A stretch of DNA of 64,000 nt, from NCBI RefSeq assembly GCF_031755915.1, contig NC_083384.1:23081001-23145000 (forward strand), written 5' to 3'. A model generated the notes under the pieces. The model saw only the letters and a program-made list of their open reading frames with translations, was not told where the DNA came from and made no database searches. Positions 11,010-23,000 of the stretch are shown here, piece after piece. Every line of letters starts with the position of its first letter. Position 1 is the first letter of the stretch. A program made the position numbers and the translations under genes. The stretch is from Ziziphus jujuba (lineage: Eukaryota; Streptophyta; Magnoliopsida; Rosales; Rhamnaceae).

Positions 11010-11982
11010 AATGTGGTGATCTTGCCACAATGTGCAAGGTAGTTCGGTTACACTTGCACTCTTTGTTTTGCAACATCAAAGACCAAACATTATTTATGTT
11101 TATGCATTTTATTTTATCTTGTAATGTTTAAGAACAATATCCTTTTGTAATGCCCTAAGCTCATTATCTAGCTTAAGGCCTTTTTTGTCTAGTTGCTGGA
11201 ATTGTATTTCCAGCAACATAAGTCCACTTCCTTGAATTCTGTTTGAAGTAGGTTTGGTATTTGGACCTGAATTTTGGATATAATAAACTAGATATGCAGA
11301 GGAATCAGCAGCAAAAAGAATGGCCCAATTTGGAGCTGAGAAAGCTGAGTTAAACCAAAAACAATCTGACCCTTGTGCAGTTTTGTTGCCGAGAAAACTA
11401 GGCAAAACTGCCTCGGGTTTGATTACTTTTGAATGGGTAAACGGACTTTGTTTTATCTGGTTTTTGGCTAGAACATAGTTTAATATTCAAAAAGGCTTCC
11501 GTCCAACTTTCAAGTTAAATGGAGCTGGTTTTCAAATTCAAATGCCTTATACAAGCTGAACTGCCCATTAAAGAAGGTTTCTTGCATGCCCAGCACATTA
11601 ATTAGAGTTAGTTGAGGTAGTTTGGCTTGGTTGGTTATTTTTAATGCTTTTATATTTATTGATCAATATGGCAGCATGCCTTATTGTCTTTTTGATGTAT
11701 TTAAAAGTATGAAAATTGTAATGAAAAACGTTGAGAAAGAAAATATTCAAAAACAGATTTTGAAAAACAACATTTTTGGCTCTCTTTCTCTCAACTACTA
11801 CATTTTGGTTTCTTCTTCTTCCCAAAAGCTAACAACCTTCTCAAGAACCCTAAACCTCCATTAAAACCAGAAACAAAACCTTAACATACCCAAAAAAAAA
11901 AAAAAAACAAAATCAAGAACCAAGAACCAACAACAATCATTCTTGACTAACACCTTGAATGATTGTGCTCTAGGGTTCAACA
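11004..11982 (+). repeat. Ty1/copia 3' LTR (putative)
   Basis: It begins TGTTGAA directly after a purine tract (AAGGAGAAG) at the end of the copia ORF, as expected for a polypurine tract followed by LTR, and ends TTCAACA, the exact reverse complement of the first seven bases. Length 979 bp. No second LTR is present to confirm the boundaries, so they rest on TG...CA, the inverted termini and the position. Confidence 0.6.
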
Positions 11983-12232
11983 ACATAAACCTACACCAAA
12001 TTCCATCAAGTAGGACAACTAACTGAAGTAGAAGGCTACTTTTTATAAAGCATGTGCGGTGAAAAGGGAGTGAAGTTCCTTATGGAGACCTACATCAGCC
12101 TCATCATTTTTTTCATCGTCATCGTCACCCTAATGCAAACCTATATCCTCACCAACATCAATCTCATGAGGAAAAACATCCTCATCCAGACCTACATGGT
12201 CCTCATTCAGAGATCTATTAGTAGCCAACATT

Positions 12233-12740
12233 TCAACTTTCATTCAGACCTACATGACCCTCATCTAATTCAAGGTATGTTTGGTTAATACTAGGTTCAG
12301 GTTCAAAGTTAGCATAAATCTTAGTTTGATGTTGAGATTGTTCAAGTTGTGTTTGAATAGGTTCCTCTAGGGTTTCATCTCCACCATCATCATTAACAAA
12401 TGGATTCAATTCTATTTGTCTAACTCCATGACATTCTTTGACATAAACATCTAAAGTTTTATCGTTAGGTAGATTAAACCCCATACATAACATAGATCAT
12501 CATGTGTATGGTATACCAATTAGGTCAAATTATATTGAGGATGCCTAGCATAAAACACTACATTAGTAATATAATCTAGTACTTTAGTAATTGGCTTTAG
12601 CTTAATAAAGAACATATAATTTGGATTGCAATTATCAAAGTAAGCTACTTTACTACCCAAATACATTGTTGTTCCATTCCAATCATACAAATCTCTACCA
12701 TGTTGACACCTAAAAGTATATAACTCAAAACCAAGTTCTA
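12233..12740 (-). pseudogene. MULE (Mutator-like) transposase N-terminal fragment
   Basis: Read on the - strand from about 12720, the sequence gives HGRDLYDWNG, a SKVAYFDNCNP segment, then FYARHPQYNL and, after a frame disturbance near 12490, FNLPNDKTLDVYVKECHGV and an acidic stretch. This order resembles the N-terminal region of plant MuDR-type transposases (HHGG...Y.GG...; L.nD.d...v.EC). Stops and a frameshift break it, and the catalytic DDE and zinc-finger portions are not found. Family assignment is by pattern only. Confidence 0.45.
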
Positions 12741-14750
12741 CAATAGAACCAATAACAATAATTTAAAATCATTTTAAATTTGAAAAATATATGTTGAAAA
12801 TGTATAAAATTAAAAATATTTAGTTGTATTTAATAGTCTAACATTGGTAAACATTAATGTCAAATGCATACATATATATATACACATATTAAATTTTATC
12901 CACATATCAACAACAACAAATATTTACAAATAGAAAACTAACCCTAACACCAATTCAACAATGATTCCTCATAAATAGCACAAAACCTATTAAATTTATA
13001 GTAGGACCATACGCAATAAAACATCAAGCATCTTCATATAACATTCATTAAGCACCATCCAACAATAGAGATCCCACAACTATCAACCCAACATGTAGCC
13101 ACATGATTCAGAATCTGAGAACACACCAATATATCAAAAACATATTAGTTTCCATAAAGCAAGAAAGGTCCTATAAAGTAACAATAGAAACCCGACAAAC
13201 CCATAAACCCCAATAACATAAATCCAACATTCTTAACCCCACAAAACCTCAACAATGACCAAAAAAATTCAAATTTGACCCCATCAACATTTTGGACTTA
13301 TCATAACTTGGGATCTCATCATCCACTATCCTTAGATACATTGCAACAAATTAAGTTTATTTCTCTTCAAATCCAAGTCTAGACCCTAATGAAGTGCAAA
13401 TCATGGAAATCATAATAGTAGTGTGAAATCCAAACCCAAAACAGTTTGACAAGTCCTTTTGCTGAAAATCATTTTCTGTCCAAACCTTAATCCATAATTA
13501 TTTTCCTACCAAATTTCTTTTTGACATAACATAAATTTTGATGAACTTATAACATGACACCTCAAAATCACAAAAAATAGATTTTTTTCTCCAGTTTATT
13601 TCACATGGTATAAAGTGTGAGCAAGAAGAGAGAGAGAAAATTATGGAAATAACAGTATGTAAAGCCATGGCTTGAAACCCTTGAAAACACTTTAAAAGAC
13701 CACCAACAATAATTGAAATTGAGTAGATATGGAAACCATCCCCTATGTGTGGCAAGTATAGGTTCACATTGATTTTGTTACTCCAATATGTAATCTTTCA
13801 ATTGCAATAACCCTCTTTCAATTCAAAGGTGTCATAAATCAAGTTTCTTACATCATAATCTAGCTAGTTTAATCCGCCGACAGAGGTACCCAAACTCGTC
13901 ACCTTCTCTAGGGCGACCTCTGTCTGCCTTCTAAAATGAGCTATACCAAGAGAGGAATAACGACTCATAAAAGAAATTAACTTCACAAAGCTTTCAATAT
14001 GTAAAGGAAACAAACAAATAGAAATAAAAGAATAAAGGTTAGAAAATACTCCCTTAAGGCATAAAAAGCTTTTTAAAACCTTGAAAGCACCATGAAAATC
14101 ATCAAAAACCCTTGAACAAAAAGTTAGGTGTGGCATGGTGGTGGAAGTAGCGATAAGCATTAAAGGTTATTACCACTGAGTCCCAAATATTAATCAAGTT
14201 CTCCACAAATTTTCAAGTCATTCAAAGGTCATATGCAAATTTCCTTAATGCCCAAACTTCAAAGTTGTTCAAATTGAAAATAGCTTGCTTTGTACCTATA
14301 CTCTCAAAAACTTTACAAACCTAACAACCAAATTAAAAAAACCTAAGAACTAATAATAACTAAAGTCAAAGGAAGAAGAATTGAAAAATATAGGATAAAA
14401 GTAAAGAAATGCACCCTTTTTTGATTGATTAGATCCAAGAGATAGCAAACTCCATTTACAAGCTTTTAATAGATCAATGCATATAAAGTTGTGCACCACA
14501 CTATACGCTACGCACTCACCATACATGGGTCCATATGCTAACCATGCTTTCATGAATAATACACCTCGAAAATCAATCTTTAAGTTCAATTTCCTACTAA
14601 ATCCAATTTTATCTCATTCTTAACAACTAATAGAATTTTCGTTCTTTCAGTTACCTAAAATAAAATAAATAACAAAAAAGTAAACTAAAAAATAAACTAA
14701 TAACTAATAAAAAAAACCAAGCAAAAAACTTAATTAACTAATGAAAATAA
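12741..14750. other. AT-rich intergenic or decayed repeat DNA
   Basis: No convincing gene. Short open frames on the - strand (13498-13767, 13864-14160, 14350-14589) have no recognisable domain or codon signature. The right-hand part may be the 3' portion of the Athila-like element on the - strand. Confidence 0.5.
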
Positions 14751-14754
14751 ATAT

Positions 14755-15110
14755 GAATAAAAAAAGAAACATAGTTTGCCTCCCAAAAGCACTTGTTTTA
14801 AGTCATTAGCTTAACTCCTTTTGTAAGCTCTATCTAGGATCAATTTGATGGCAGCTCCTACCTCTAAAGCAACTATGGAAAAATATTTTAACTCTCAGCC
14901 TTTTATGTGAATTTCCTTTATCTATCAATATCTCATTAACGGATTCAACATGTAGAACCTTTTTCTACCTTTTAAAATAAAGTACGTTTGGAAATATGGA
15001 AAACCATACTTTCTTTACCAATTCTCAATTTAATATTTTGTTTTGGAACATCAATTTTGGCTTGATTTGTAACAAGAAAAGGTCTTCCAAATATTAATGA
15101 TTCTTCCTAG
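14755..15110 (-). pseudogene. Athila-like gypsy fragment: protease end and 3' block
   Basis: On the - strand, 15105 downwards reads EESLIFGRPFLVTNQAKIDV then LRIGKESMVF, the second half of a plant Athila-type gypsy aspartic protease (the LGRPFL..A.IDV..G...L signature). Further along, near 14830-14775, lies a block complementary to 'taatgac..taaacaagtgc..ttgggaggcaa', which I recognise as common near the 3' end of Athila-like coding regions. The intervening RT, RNase H and integrase are missing. It continues the gag-protease fragment at 16270-16800 across an insertion. Confidence 0.6.
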
Positions 15111-16280
15111 TGAAGCAAAAATCAGGGACACATGCGAAATATCGGCAAAAATTTTGTGTTTTTGTCATCAGTGACACCGTAGGGGGGAAGAAATTTCTAC
15201 AAGGAGTGCCGGAGAAATGTTGCCGAAGTCGAAAAATGTCGCCGGTATCCTAAAAAATCGATGGGCTATTCAATTTTTTTGTGGATCACTATGGAAACAA
15301 AATAGAAAAGCCGGTTGTCGGTGGAAATCCTGGATGAAAATCTCGGAACTCTTTTGGTTGAAGAACAAGTAGAACTCTCTTGAGGCTGACAATCTATGAT
15401 CTGGTGTGTTTATGATTGAAACAATATAAGTGAATTGTACAGAGAAACCGACAATGGCTGGGTTCTGATTCACAATTTCTCTTCGATGTACCGGGAATCC
15501 ATCTACCCAATTTTAAGTCCCTTAATTCAACACAGGCCAATAATACTACCACTAGAGTTACCTGGTCGAATTTAACATTGGCCCTTCTCATCTGACAAAA
15601 CATAGTCAAAGCGTGCTTACTCCTCCTGCTTTTAGCACACCCCGCAATCATAGTTGTCCACGATACAACATCCCTCTCCTACATCTCATCAAAAACTAGT
15701 TGTGCACTGTCAACATCCCTACACCTAAAATAACCCACAAGGAATGAATTCCAACTAACAACATTCCTTTGACCCATGTTATCTAATATCTGACATGAAT
15801 AAGTAATACTACTATACATTCTAGCCATGGCATACAAATTAATCAAATTCGTTTGAACAAACACATTAGAGCAATACCCATTCACCAAAACTCTCCCATG
15901 AACCTGTTCACCTTCTCTCAAGTCTAGAAGAGGAAGATTTGGTGTGTTTATGATCAGAAGGGAAAGAGAGGAGGAAGACCGGAAGGGAAAGAGACCGGAA
16001 ATGGAAGAGAGAGGAGGATGATCAAAAGGAAAAGAGAGAAGAGGAAGACCGGTAGGGCAAGAGACCAGAAAAAGGATATGGAAGACAAGCATTTTTTTTA
16101 ATTGATTTTTTAATATTTTAAAAAATAGATTAATTTGTTTTGTTTAATAATTAGGTTGTTTATTATTTGATGATAATTTTGAATAAAAGTACAAAAAGTC
16201 AATTATCTTTCAATTCAATGTTTATGGACTTTCAAAGTTTGTTTTAAATTATAAATTGTTAATTGCAAAGTAAGGATCTC
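15111..16280. mobile_element. Insertion carrying a PPR gene fragment inside the gypsy protease
   Basis: About 1.17 kb of unrelated sequence separates two halves of a protease reading that otherwise belong together. CTAG occurs at both edges (15107-15110 and 16280-16283) and may be a target duplication, although four bases could match by chance. I see no terminal inverted repeats, LTR ends or poly-A tail, so the mechanism (Pack-MULE, Helitron or other) is open. Confidence 0.45.
15394..16092 (-). pseudogene. Pentatricopeptide repeat (PPR) gene fragment
   Basis: PPR proteins are organellar RNA-binding proteins built of ~35-residue helical repeats. The - strand frame from 16092 shows GEQVHGRVLVNGYCSNVFVQ, NLINLYAMA, then RNVVSWNSFLVGYFRCRDVD, SAQLVFDEM, a single TAG stop at 15679-15681, and in the same frame ERDVVSWTTMIAGCAKS, ALTMFCQMRRANVKFDQVT and LKLGRWI. 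These are typical P-L-S class repeats. After about 15480 the frame is lost. With only about three to four repeats, an internal stop and no start region of PPR type, this is a broken fragment, not a gene. Confidence 0.8.
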
Positions 16281-16800
16281 TAGGACATTGACTAGCATTC
16301 ATCTTAATAACTATAAAATCAATGGGAAATATAAATTTACCAATTTTTGCTTTTATATCTTCTAAAATTCCCAATGATTTCTTAATGGAATGGCTCACCA
16401 TTTGTAATGTAACATTGGTAGGTGTAAGTTCTCTAATTCCTAATTTGATAAAAACATTTTAAGGCATTTAATTTATACTAGCTCTTAAATCACATAAACA
16501 ATAATGAAATTTAATACAATCAATACAACAAGGAATAGACGAACTCCCTAGATCCTTAAGTTTAGGTAGCATCTTGTGATGTATTGTAACACCACATTCT
16601 TTTTCAAAAAGCATATTCTCCTTTTTACCATATTTTCTTTTAATTCTCTTCATCCTAATCTTCAAAGATTTTTTTACTTGTACCCTTCTTGATTTGAATA
16701 ATCTTATAAGGTTGGATTTGATATGTTTTAGCATGTCTTTCTCATTGTGAAACAAATTTGGATCAATGGCTTCCATAAAATTTTGCAATTTGGCTTGAGA
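16270..16800 (-). pseudogene. Athila-like gypsy gag-protease fragment
   Basis: The - strand reads LPKLKDLGSSSIPCCI then CDLRASIN. Plant Athila/Tat-like elements have PPKLKDPGSF.IPC followed by the protease active-site CDLGASINLMP, so the catalytic DLGAS has become DLRAS here. A stop follows immediately, then decayed sequence continues to about 16280 (..MNASQCP). A lysine-rich gag tail precedes it. It is non-functional both from the active-site change and from the stops. Confidence 0.75.
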
Positions 16801-17097
16801 AGAAATAAATTTTTTTGTTTAAAAAAAAAAAAACTTTAAAAATATGTACCAAAAACAAAATTGAGTATGTGAAAATCCCATAACAATGGTTGGAAGTGTT
16901 TAACCCTGTCTTTTTAATTTGGAGGGAAGTTTATCCTAGAATGATTCAAGAATTTTCCTTCCATATTGTCAGCTATTTATATGTTGGGATATTTCAAAGA
17001 AAAAAAAATAGTCTCTTAAAGGGAAAAAAAAATTAAAAAGAGAGGGGAAAAAAAAAGCATTATTGCCCATAGCTTTTATTAAAATAAGAGCATCTCC

Positions 17098-18424
17098 AAT
17101 GGTTATTTCTATTGAAGTTTATATGGCATTAATTTTAGAAAGTGTTAATGCTTATGTGATATTTTTATTATTTAATAATAATATTTTCTAACAATTTTTC
17201 TCTAATGGGTTCTATATAAAATACCATAAAATATTAATGTGTTATATTTTATTTTAAAATTACATTTAATTAAAAATAAATCAATTAAAATACAATAAAT
17301 TGAAAAAGATGATTGATGAAAGGAAACAATACAAATAGAACCTGTCAACATTGGATAGCGAGACAACAAAATCAAGACAGATTCATAAAAGCAGAGAAAA
17401 AAAAAAAGAAAAACATTTTCTATCCCTACGCTTCTACAGGTGTGGATTTTGTCTATATTTTCTATTATTTTATGATTATTTGTAAAAAAAAATTTCCTTT
17501 CCCTTTTGTACATCGAGAATGGAGGTTTCTTCAATCTTGCATTTAATAAATATATAATTAACTATTTAAAAAAAAACAAAAAAAAAACATATATGATTTT
17601 ATGAACCACTGGAGGTCTTTGATGATTATGGTAGTCACTCTATTTCTAATCTTAGTAGTTATTGTCCACCAGCAGGGAAGGCTGTCCTTGTCCTCTGCAA
17701 ATTGGCACTACAGCAGATATAACTCACGTTTTGATTTATTTTTGTGGTCTTAGATGTAAATGCATGGAAATTTGGGGTTTGAGGGATTCAATAGTTTCAG
17801 GGAATTAAATTATTATAAGAATGCAGTCATGCTACTAGTGATGTATAATGTGTCACAGCTTTCATCAAAAGTGTTTTACTTGCAACAAAGGATCCAAAAT
17901 GAACTTTGATAGGCGAAGGAAATTTGACTTGCCCCTTGGTGAAAATTTGATCCAAAACAACCATAAACACAAATCCAATCACGCTTTAATCACCCATGGC
18001 ACAGTGAGAAGGATCCAACCCAAGTTTCAAAGGCGAACAAGTTAGCGAAGGAAGGGAAGAGGGAAGGTAAAGTTGATGTAACGTTCTCTGTGAACAATTG
18101 GGATTTTGTTGAACAAAATAAAAATAAATAAATAAAAGCAGGAATTAAAAGCAACAAAGAAGAAGGTTAAAAAACTTAGCCTGAAAGGAAAAATAATAAA
18201 ACCAAAAAGCCGGCCAGAGTTATTTTTTAACTAAAATAAATAAATAAAATATTATCTTAGATTGTCTAACAGAACTTTTCGATGTAGATAGTGTATTTTA
18301 TAATTTTTATTAGTTTAACAGAATTAATATACAGAATCATTAAAAAATATTTTTTTAAAACACTATCTATTTATCTAATATGAATAAATGAACATAATTA
18401 ATATACAAACTATTAGAAATGCTC
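17098..18424. mobile_element. PIF/Harbinger-like non-autonomous DNA element
   Basis: The left end GAGCATCTCCAATGG and the reverse complement of the right end, GAGCATTTCTAATAG, match at 11 of 15 positions. Both ends are flanked by TAA (17095-17097 and 18425-18427), the target-duplication type of PIF/Harbinger elements. Length 1327 bp, AT-rich, with no transposase frame. It ends about 580 bp before the transaldolase start codon. Confidence 0.6.
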
Positions 18425-18988
18425 TAAAATATACAAAATTCGTCTACCTATACCAAAAACTACAAAAATAAAATCTATAACCCAATTCCTCGTTTTACTT
18501 TCTATTTTTCGGTATTTGGTTTTAATGATTAATCTTGAAAACTCAAAAACCAATTGTGTAATTTTAACTGTTTCTTTTTTTTTTTTAATCTTTTTTTCTA
18601 GCGTGTAATTTTACTTAATAGTGATCACATTACTTATATATTTAACGTGAAATTAATTAATAACAGAAAGGAAATATGACAACATTCCTGTTATACTGAT
18701 AAGAAAACAAACAAAGAAAGAAAATATCTCAAAAATTTTTTAGAAAAAAAAAAAAAAAGAAAAAAAACCTGAAATTTTCTTTGTCTTGGCCAAAGTCCTT
18801 ATCCATAATTAATCCTCTCAAAAAAATAGAGAAGACATATAATTAATACCAAAATAAAATTCTTGTCGAGTTTCGGTAAATGCCTCCGAAATAAATATAA
18901 TATAATATAATAATAATTAAATAAAATCCCTCTAATCCGCTCTTAACTTCAGTATACTCCTTAACTGAATTTCTCTCACACTGTGTGT

Positions 18989-19024
18989 ATGTTGCGAGAA
19001 TTGAAATGTCGACGCTCTCATTGA
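18989..19024 (+). CDS. Possible upstream ORF overlapping the transaldolase start
   Basis: ATG at 18989 opens an 11-codon frame ending in TGA at 19022-19024. It lies in the +2 frame relative to the main ATG at 19006 and overlaps it. Its start context is poor (T at -3), so it would be expected to allow leaky scanning. It matters only if transcription starts upstream of 18989, which the sequence does not prove. Confidence 0.3.
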   Translation: MLRELKCRRSH

Positions 19025-19967
19025 ACGCTCCGCCATCTCTATCTTTCTCTTCTTCTTTCCAGGTGCACCCTTTGTGTTTGTGTTTTTGTCTCTGTGATAG
19101 TTTTCAGCTAATTATACTAATTGCTTCGCGAAATCACAACAGCAAGTGAGAAGTTTGAGCTTCCTATGTGGATCCAGAGCTTCTAATTTGGTCTTCAAGT
19201 TTCGTAGATCTTTTCCATCTGTCCGAGCTTCGTCTGGTTTCTCTTCCTCCCTCGACACCGGTTATCTATTTTTCTCTCTCTTCATTATTAATGGAGTTTG
19301 GATCCTTTGAATAATTTGTAATCTGTATTTTTTTTTTTTGTGGTTTTTGAAAATTATGATTTTGGGTGCTGAATAAAATGGTTGGTTCTTGGTTGTTTCA
19401 GGCTCAAGCACCGAATTGGAAGCTGTCTCTAAGTTCAGTGAGATAGTGCCGGACACTGTTGTTTTCGATGATTTCGAGAGGTATAATTTATCTTTCATTT
19501 TTTCTCTTACTTTTAATGAATAGATTCATTTCTTATTAACGTCGAGTTTGAAATGACAAATGTTGATTCTGCTAATGTGATGAGCTATTCATGAAGTCAT
19601 AACTTTGATTCTGTTTAGTCTAATGTTTGGGAACCAGATGAATTTTCTCAACTGAGCCAAGCAAAGCTCCTCTTTTTTTTTTTTTTTTTGGTTGGCGAAT
19701 TCCAATTCATTAAAAGTAATGAAACCTGATAATTCTATCTGTTCCACATCTATTTTAGTCTAATAGTGAGCTACTAAATAATGACTGGTTATTTGTAACA
19801 CAGATTCCCTCCAACAGCTGCTACAGTTAGCTCTTCTCTCCTCTTGGGTATATGTAGCCTTCCAGATACCATATTTAGAGTAAGCACTCAATCCCATGGA
19901 AAATTGAGAAGAAAAAAAAAGTAAAACGATAGATATACATTGATTGCATTAAGGAATGTTGTGTGTT

Positions 19968-20008
<41 letters not shown>

Positions 20009-23000
20009 TTTTTTTTTTATTGGTTCGTATTGTGTGTAGAATGCTGTGGAAATGGCTTTGGCAGATTCAGAGTGTTATGGGCTGGACAACACTGATGCAA
20101 GATTATCATGTTTTGCTAACAAGGTTGGTTTTAATATGACTTAAATATTAGAAAAGTAGACACCTTGTTGGACTAATAAGATAGTTCACAATTTTATTTG
20201 GAGGCTTAGGCTTTAGTGAATGTTGGTGGCGATTTGGCCAAACTGGTTCCTGGTCGTGTTTCAACAGAGGTGGATGCACGACTTGCTTATGACACCCATG
20301 GCATCATCAGGAAGGTAGTTGTCTCATTGGCTGCTGTATATTGTTTGTTGATGAATACCACATGCAATCTGACTCAAGTATCTGTATAAAAATAAATAAA
20401 ATAAAATAAAAAATACAGGTGCATGACTTGTTGAAGTTATACAATAAAATTGACGTCCCAGCTGAGCGTTTGTTGTTCAAAATTCCTTCAACTTGGCAAG
20501 TAAGTTTTCTAGAAAATACATTTGTACCACCCACCATTTTAAGATTTTCATTCATGGACTTAACATGTGAAAGCTCCTGGCTTTTATTTTCGTATTTGTG
20601 TTGCCTTCATTTAATTGGATTTCTGTTCAGGGAATAGAGGCGTCAAGATTACTGGAATCTGAGGGCATACAAACGCATTTAACTTTTGTATATAGGTAAA
20701 TATATTTGTTTACCAATTTTGTTGTGCTCAAAACTCCACTATAGGAGACAAGTGGTGATAGATAAGGGAAAAAATAAGTTGAAAAATAAAACCAAATGAT
20801 GATAATGAATTGCTACAAGGCATGCAATCTTAATGATGACTTTCTAAAATAACTTGAAAAGAGTAATTTACATGTTCATATTCTGATATTCTTTGATACG
20901 CAATAGAAAGAGAAACACTCCATTTTATGATCAAGAAGTTTTATATTCTACTGATGTGTTTTGAACCTTGCTTGGAGTATTCTTTCTTTAACATAATATC
21001 ACTTTTTACAAACTGTCTCTTGCTGAATCAGATCCTAGAGACAATGATATGGATGGCTAACGAATATTTGCCCTTGGTACTAGGTAGAATGCTTATGTGT
21101 TGATTAAAACACTTGTTAAATTTTTATTTCCTTATGTTGGTGGTGTGACGGATGTCTAAAGTAGCTTTGTTGGTGGTTTATATGGATCGCATATGTTTCT
21201 TGCCCATGACTAAAAAAACTGTTCTCAATTTTTGTTTATAGTATCTATGAAAGAAACAACTGATAGATGATGTCAAAATGATTCAGGTTTACTTTTTGAT
21301 GCTGTCCTACTCACAGTTTAAGCACATTAGTTTTTCTTACATAGTTTGTCATTATGCTTGTGTTTCATGTATTTACCTTTATATGACTTCTGATGCTTTC
21401 TCTTCCTATTATTTCCCTCTACTACAATTACCACTTTTAATTCTTTATCTTTGATTGGTAGTGATAAGTTTTTGTTTCTTTAGCTTTGCTCAAGCTGCAG
21501 CTGCAGCCCAAGCTGGTACTTCTGTTATTCAGATTTTTGTTGGCCGCGTTAGGGTAATCTTCTACTTCATTATCTAATCACTTGTAGCTGATCTTTAGTT
21601 TTATATTGCTTATAAAGTTCATGTTCGTTGTTCAGGATTGGGCTCGCACTCATTCGGGTGACCCTGAGATAGAAGCTGCTCTTAGAAAAGGAGAGGACCC
21701 AGGGTTAGCCTTGGTTAGTAAAACAGTGTTGGTCTCCATATTTTTTTCATTAACTGCTGTTTGTTGTTTCTTTTATAAGAAGCCACTCTGTTTGAGTTTC
21801 AAGTGCATTTTGAAATAGCTGGACCAGTCTCTAATTTTAATTCTAAAAATATACTTTCTTGGAAGTTAAGTCACTTTATTTTCTTACTTTTCTTATTCTG
21901 GTTTAGCATCTCTAATCAACCAAGGACCCTAATTACAAATGTTGATATTCCTAGACTTCTAAGTCATCAGCCATGGTGGCTTGACCTTACTTTTCAGTGT
22001 AACTATGTATTTAAGTGTTTCACTTCTTTGTTTAGTCTTCCAAGGTGTTGTTTCTTCTCAGTTTTGTATTTGGGTTACCTTGGTGAGGCAAGAATTTTTA
22101 TTGAAGACAATATTAACTAGTAGAAAAATGCTGTAGTCTAATGTGATAGTTTTTGTATTTCAGGTGACAAAGGCTTATAATTACATCCACAAATATGGAC
22201 ATAAATCAAAGTTGATGGCTGCAGCAGTTCGTAATAAGCAGGATTTGTTCAGCCTTCTTGGGTAATTATATGACTCATATTTGATCTTATGCAACTGAAA
22301 AATGATTTCTTCTGTCATGCTGATTTATACTATATTTCAGGGTTGACTATATTATTGCACCACTGAAGGTATTGCAATCTCTCAAGGAATCTGTCATTGC
22401 TCCTGATGAGAAGTACTCGTTTGTGAGGAGGCTGTCCCCAGAATCTGTTGCCATGTATAGTTTTACCGAATTAGAGGTATGCTTTCCTTTTTACTGAATC
22501 AGTAGTTATGTCTTAACATACAATAATACTGGAAATTGCAAAACATAGACATAGGTTTGGTATCGTATTACTCATATCAAGGCCTCTCCATTTCAATTAA
22601 TTTGTGCTTCTTCAAGTTGAATATTGGTGCATCAGTTTTTTGACTTAATTATGATGTGACAAGGCCTGATAGTTGTCTCTTCCATAGAGCTTAATAAAAA
22701 AATAAAAAATAAAAAATACGGCTTTATAGTTGATGATGCCTCTCACATCTTTGAGAAGCAGGGTTGTCAAATTAAAATAAAGCCTTAAATATCAAGGAAA
22801 GGTTTACCAGTTTTGTACTACTTACAAAAGCTGCAAACATAACAGTTCTAACCTTGTAACTGACTATCCTGCAAATTTCAAAATCTTGTATTATTCATTT
22901 GATGAAATGAGTGCTTGAAAACTTTCCCTTACAATCTACAAGAAAAATAACTGAACAATAAACCAATGTATCTCATTAGCTCAAAATCTAATGCAGAAGT

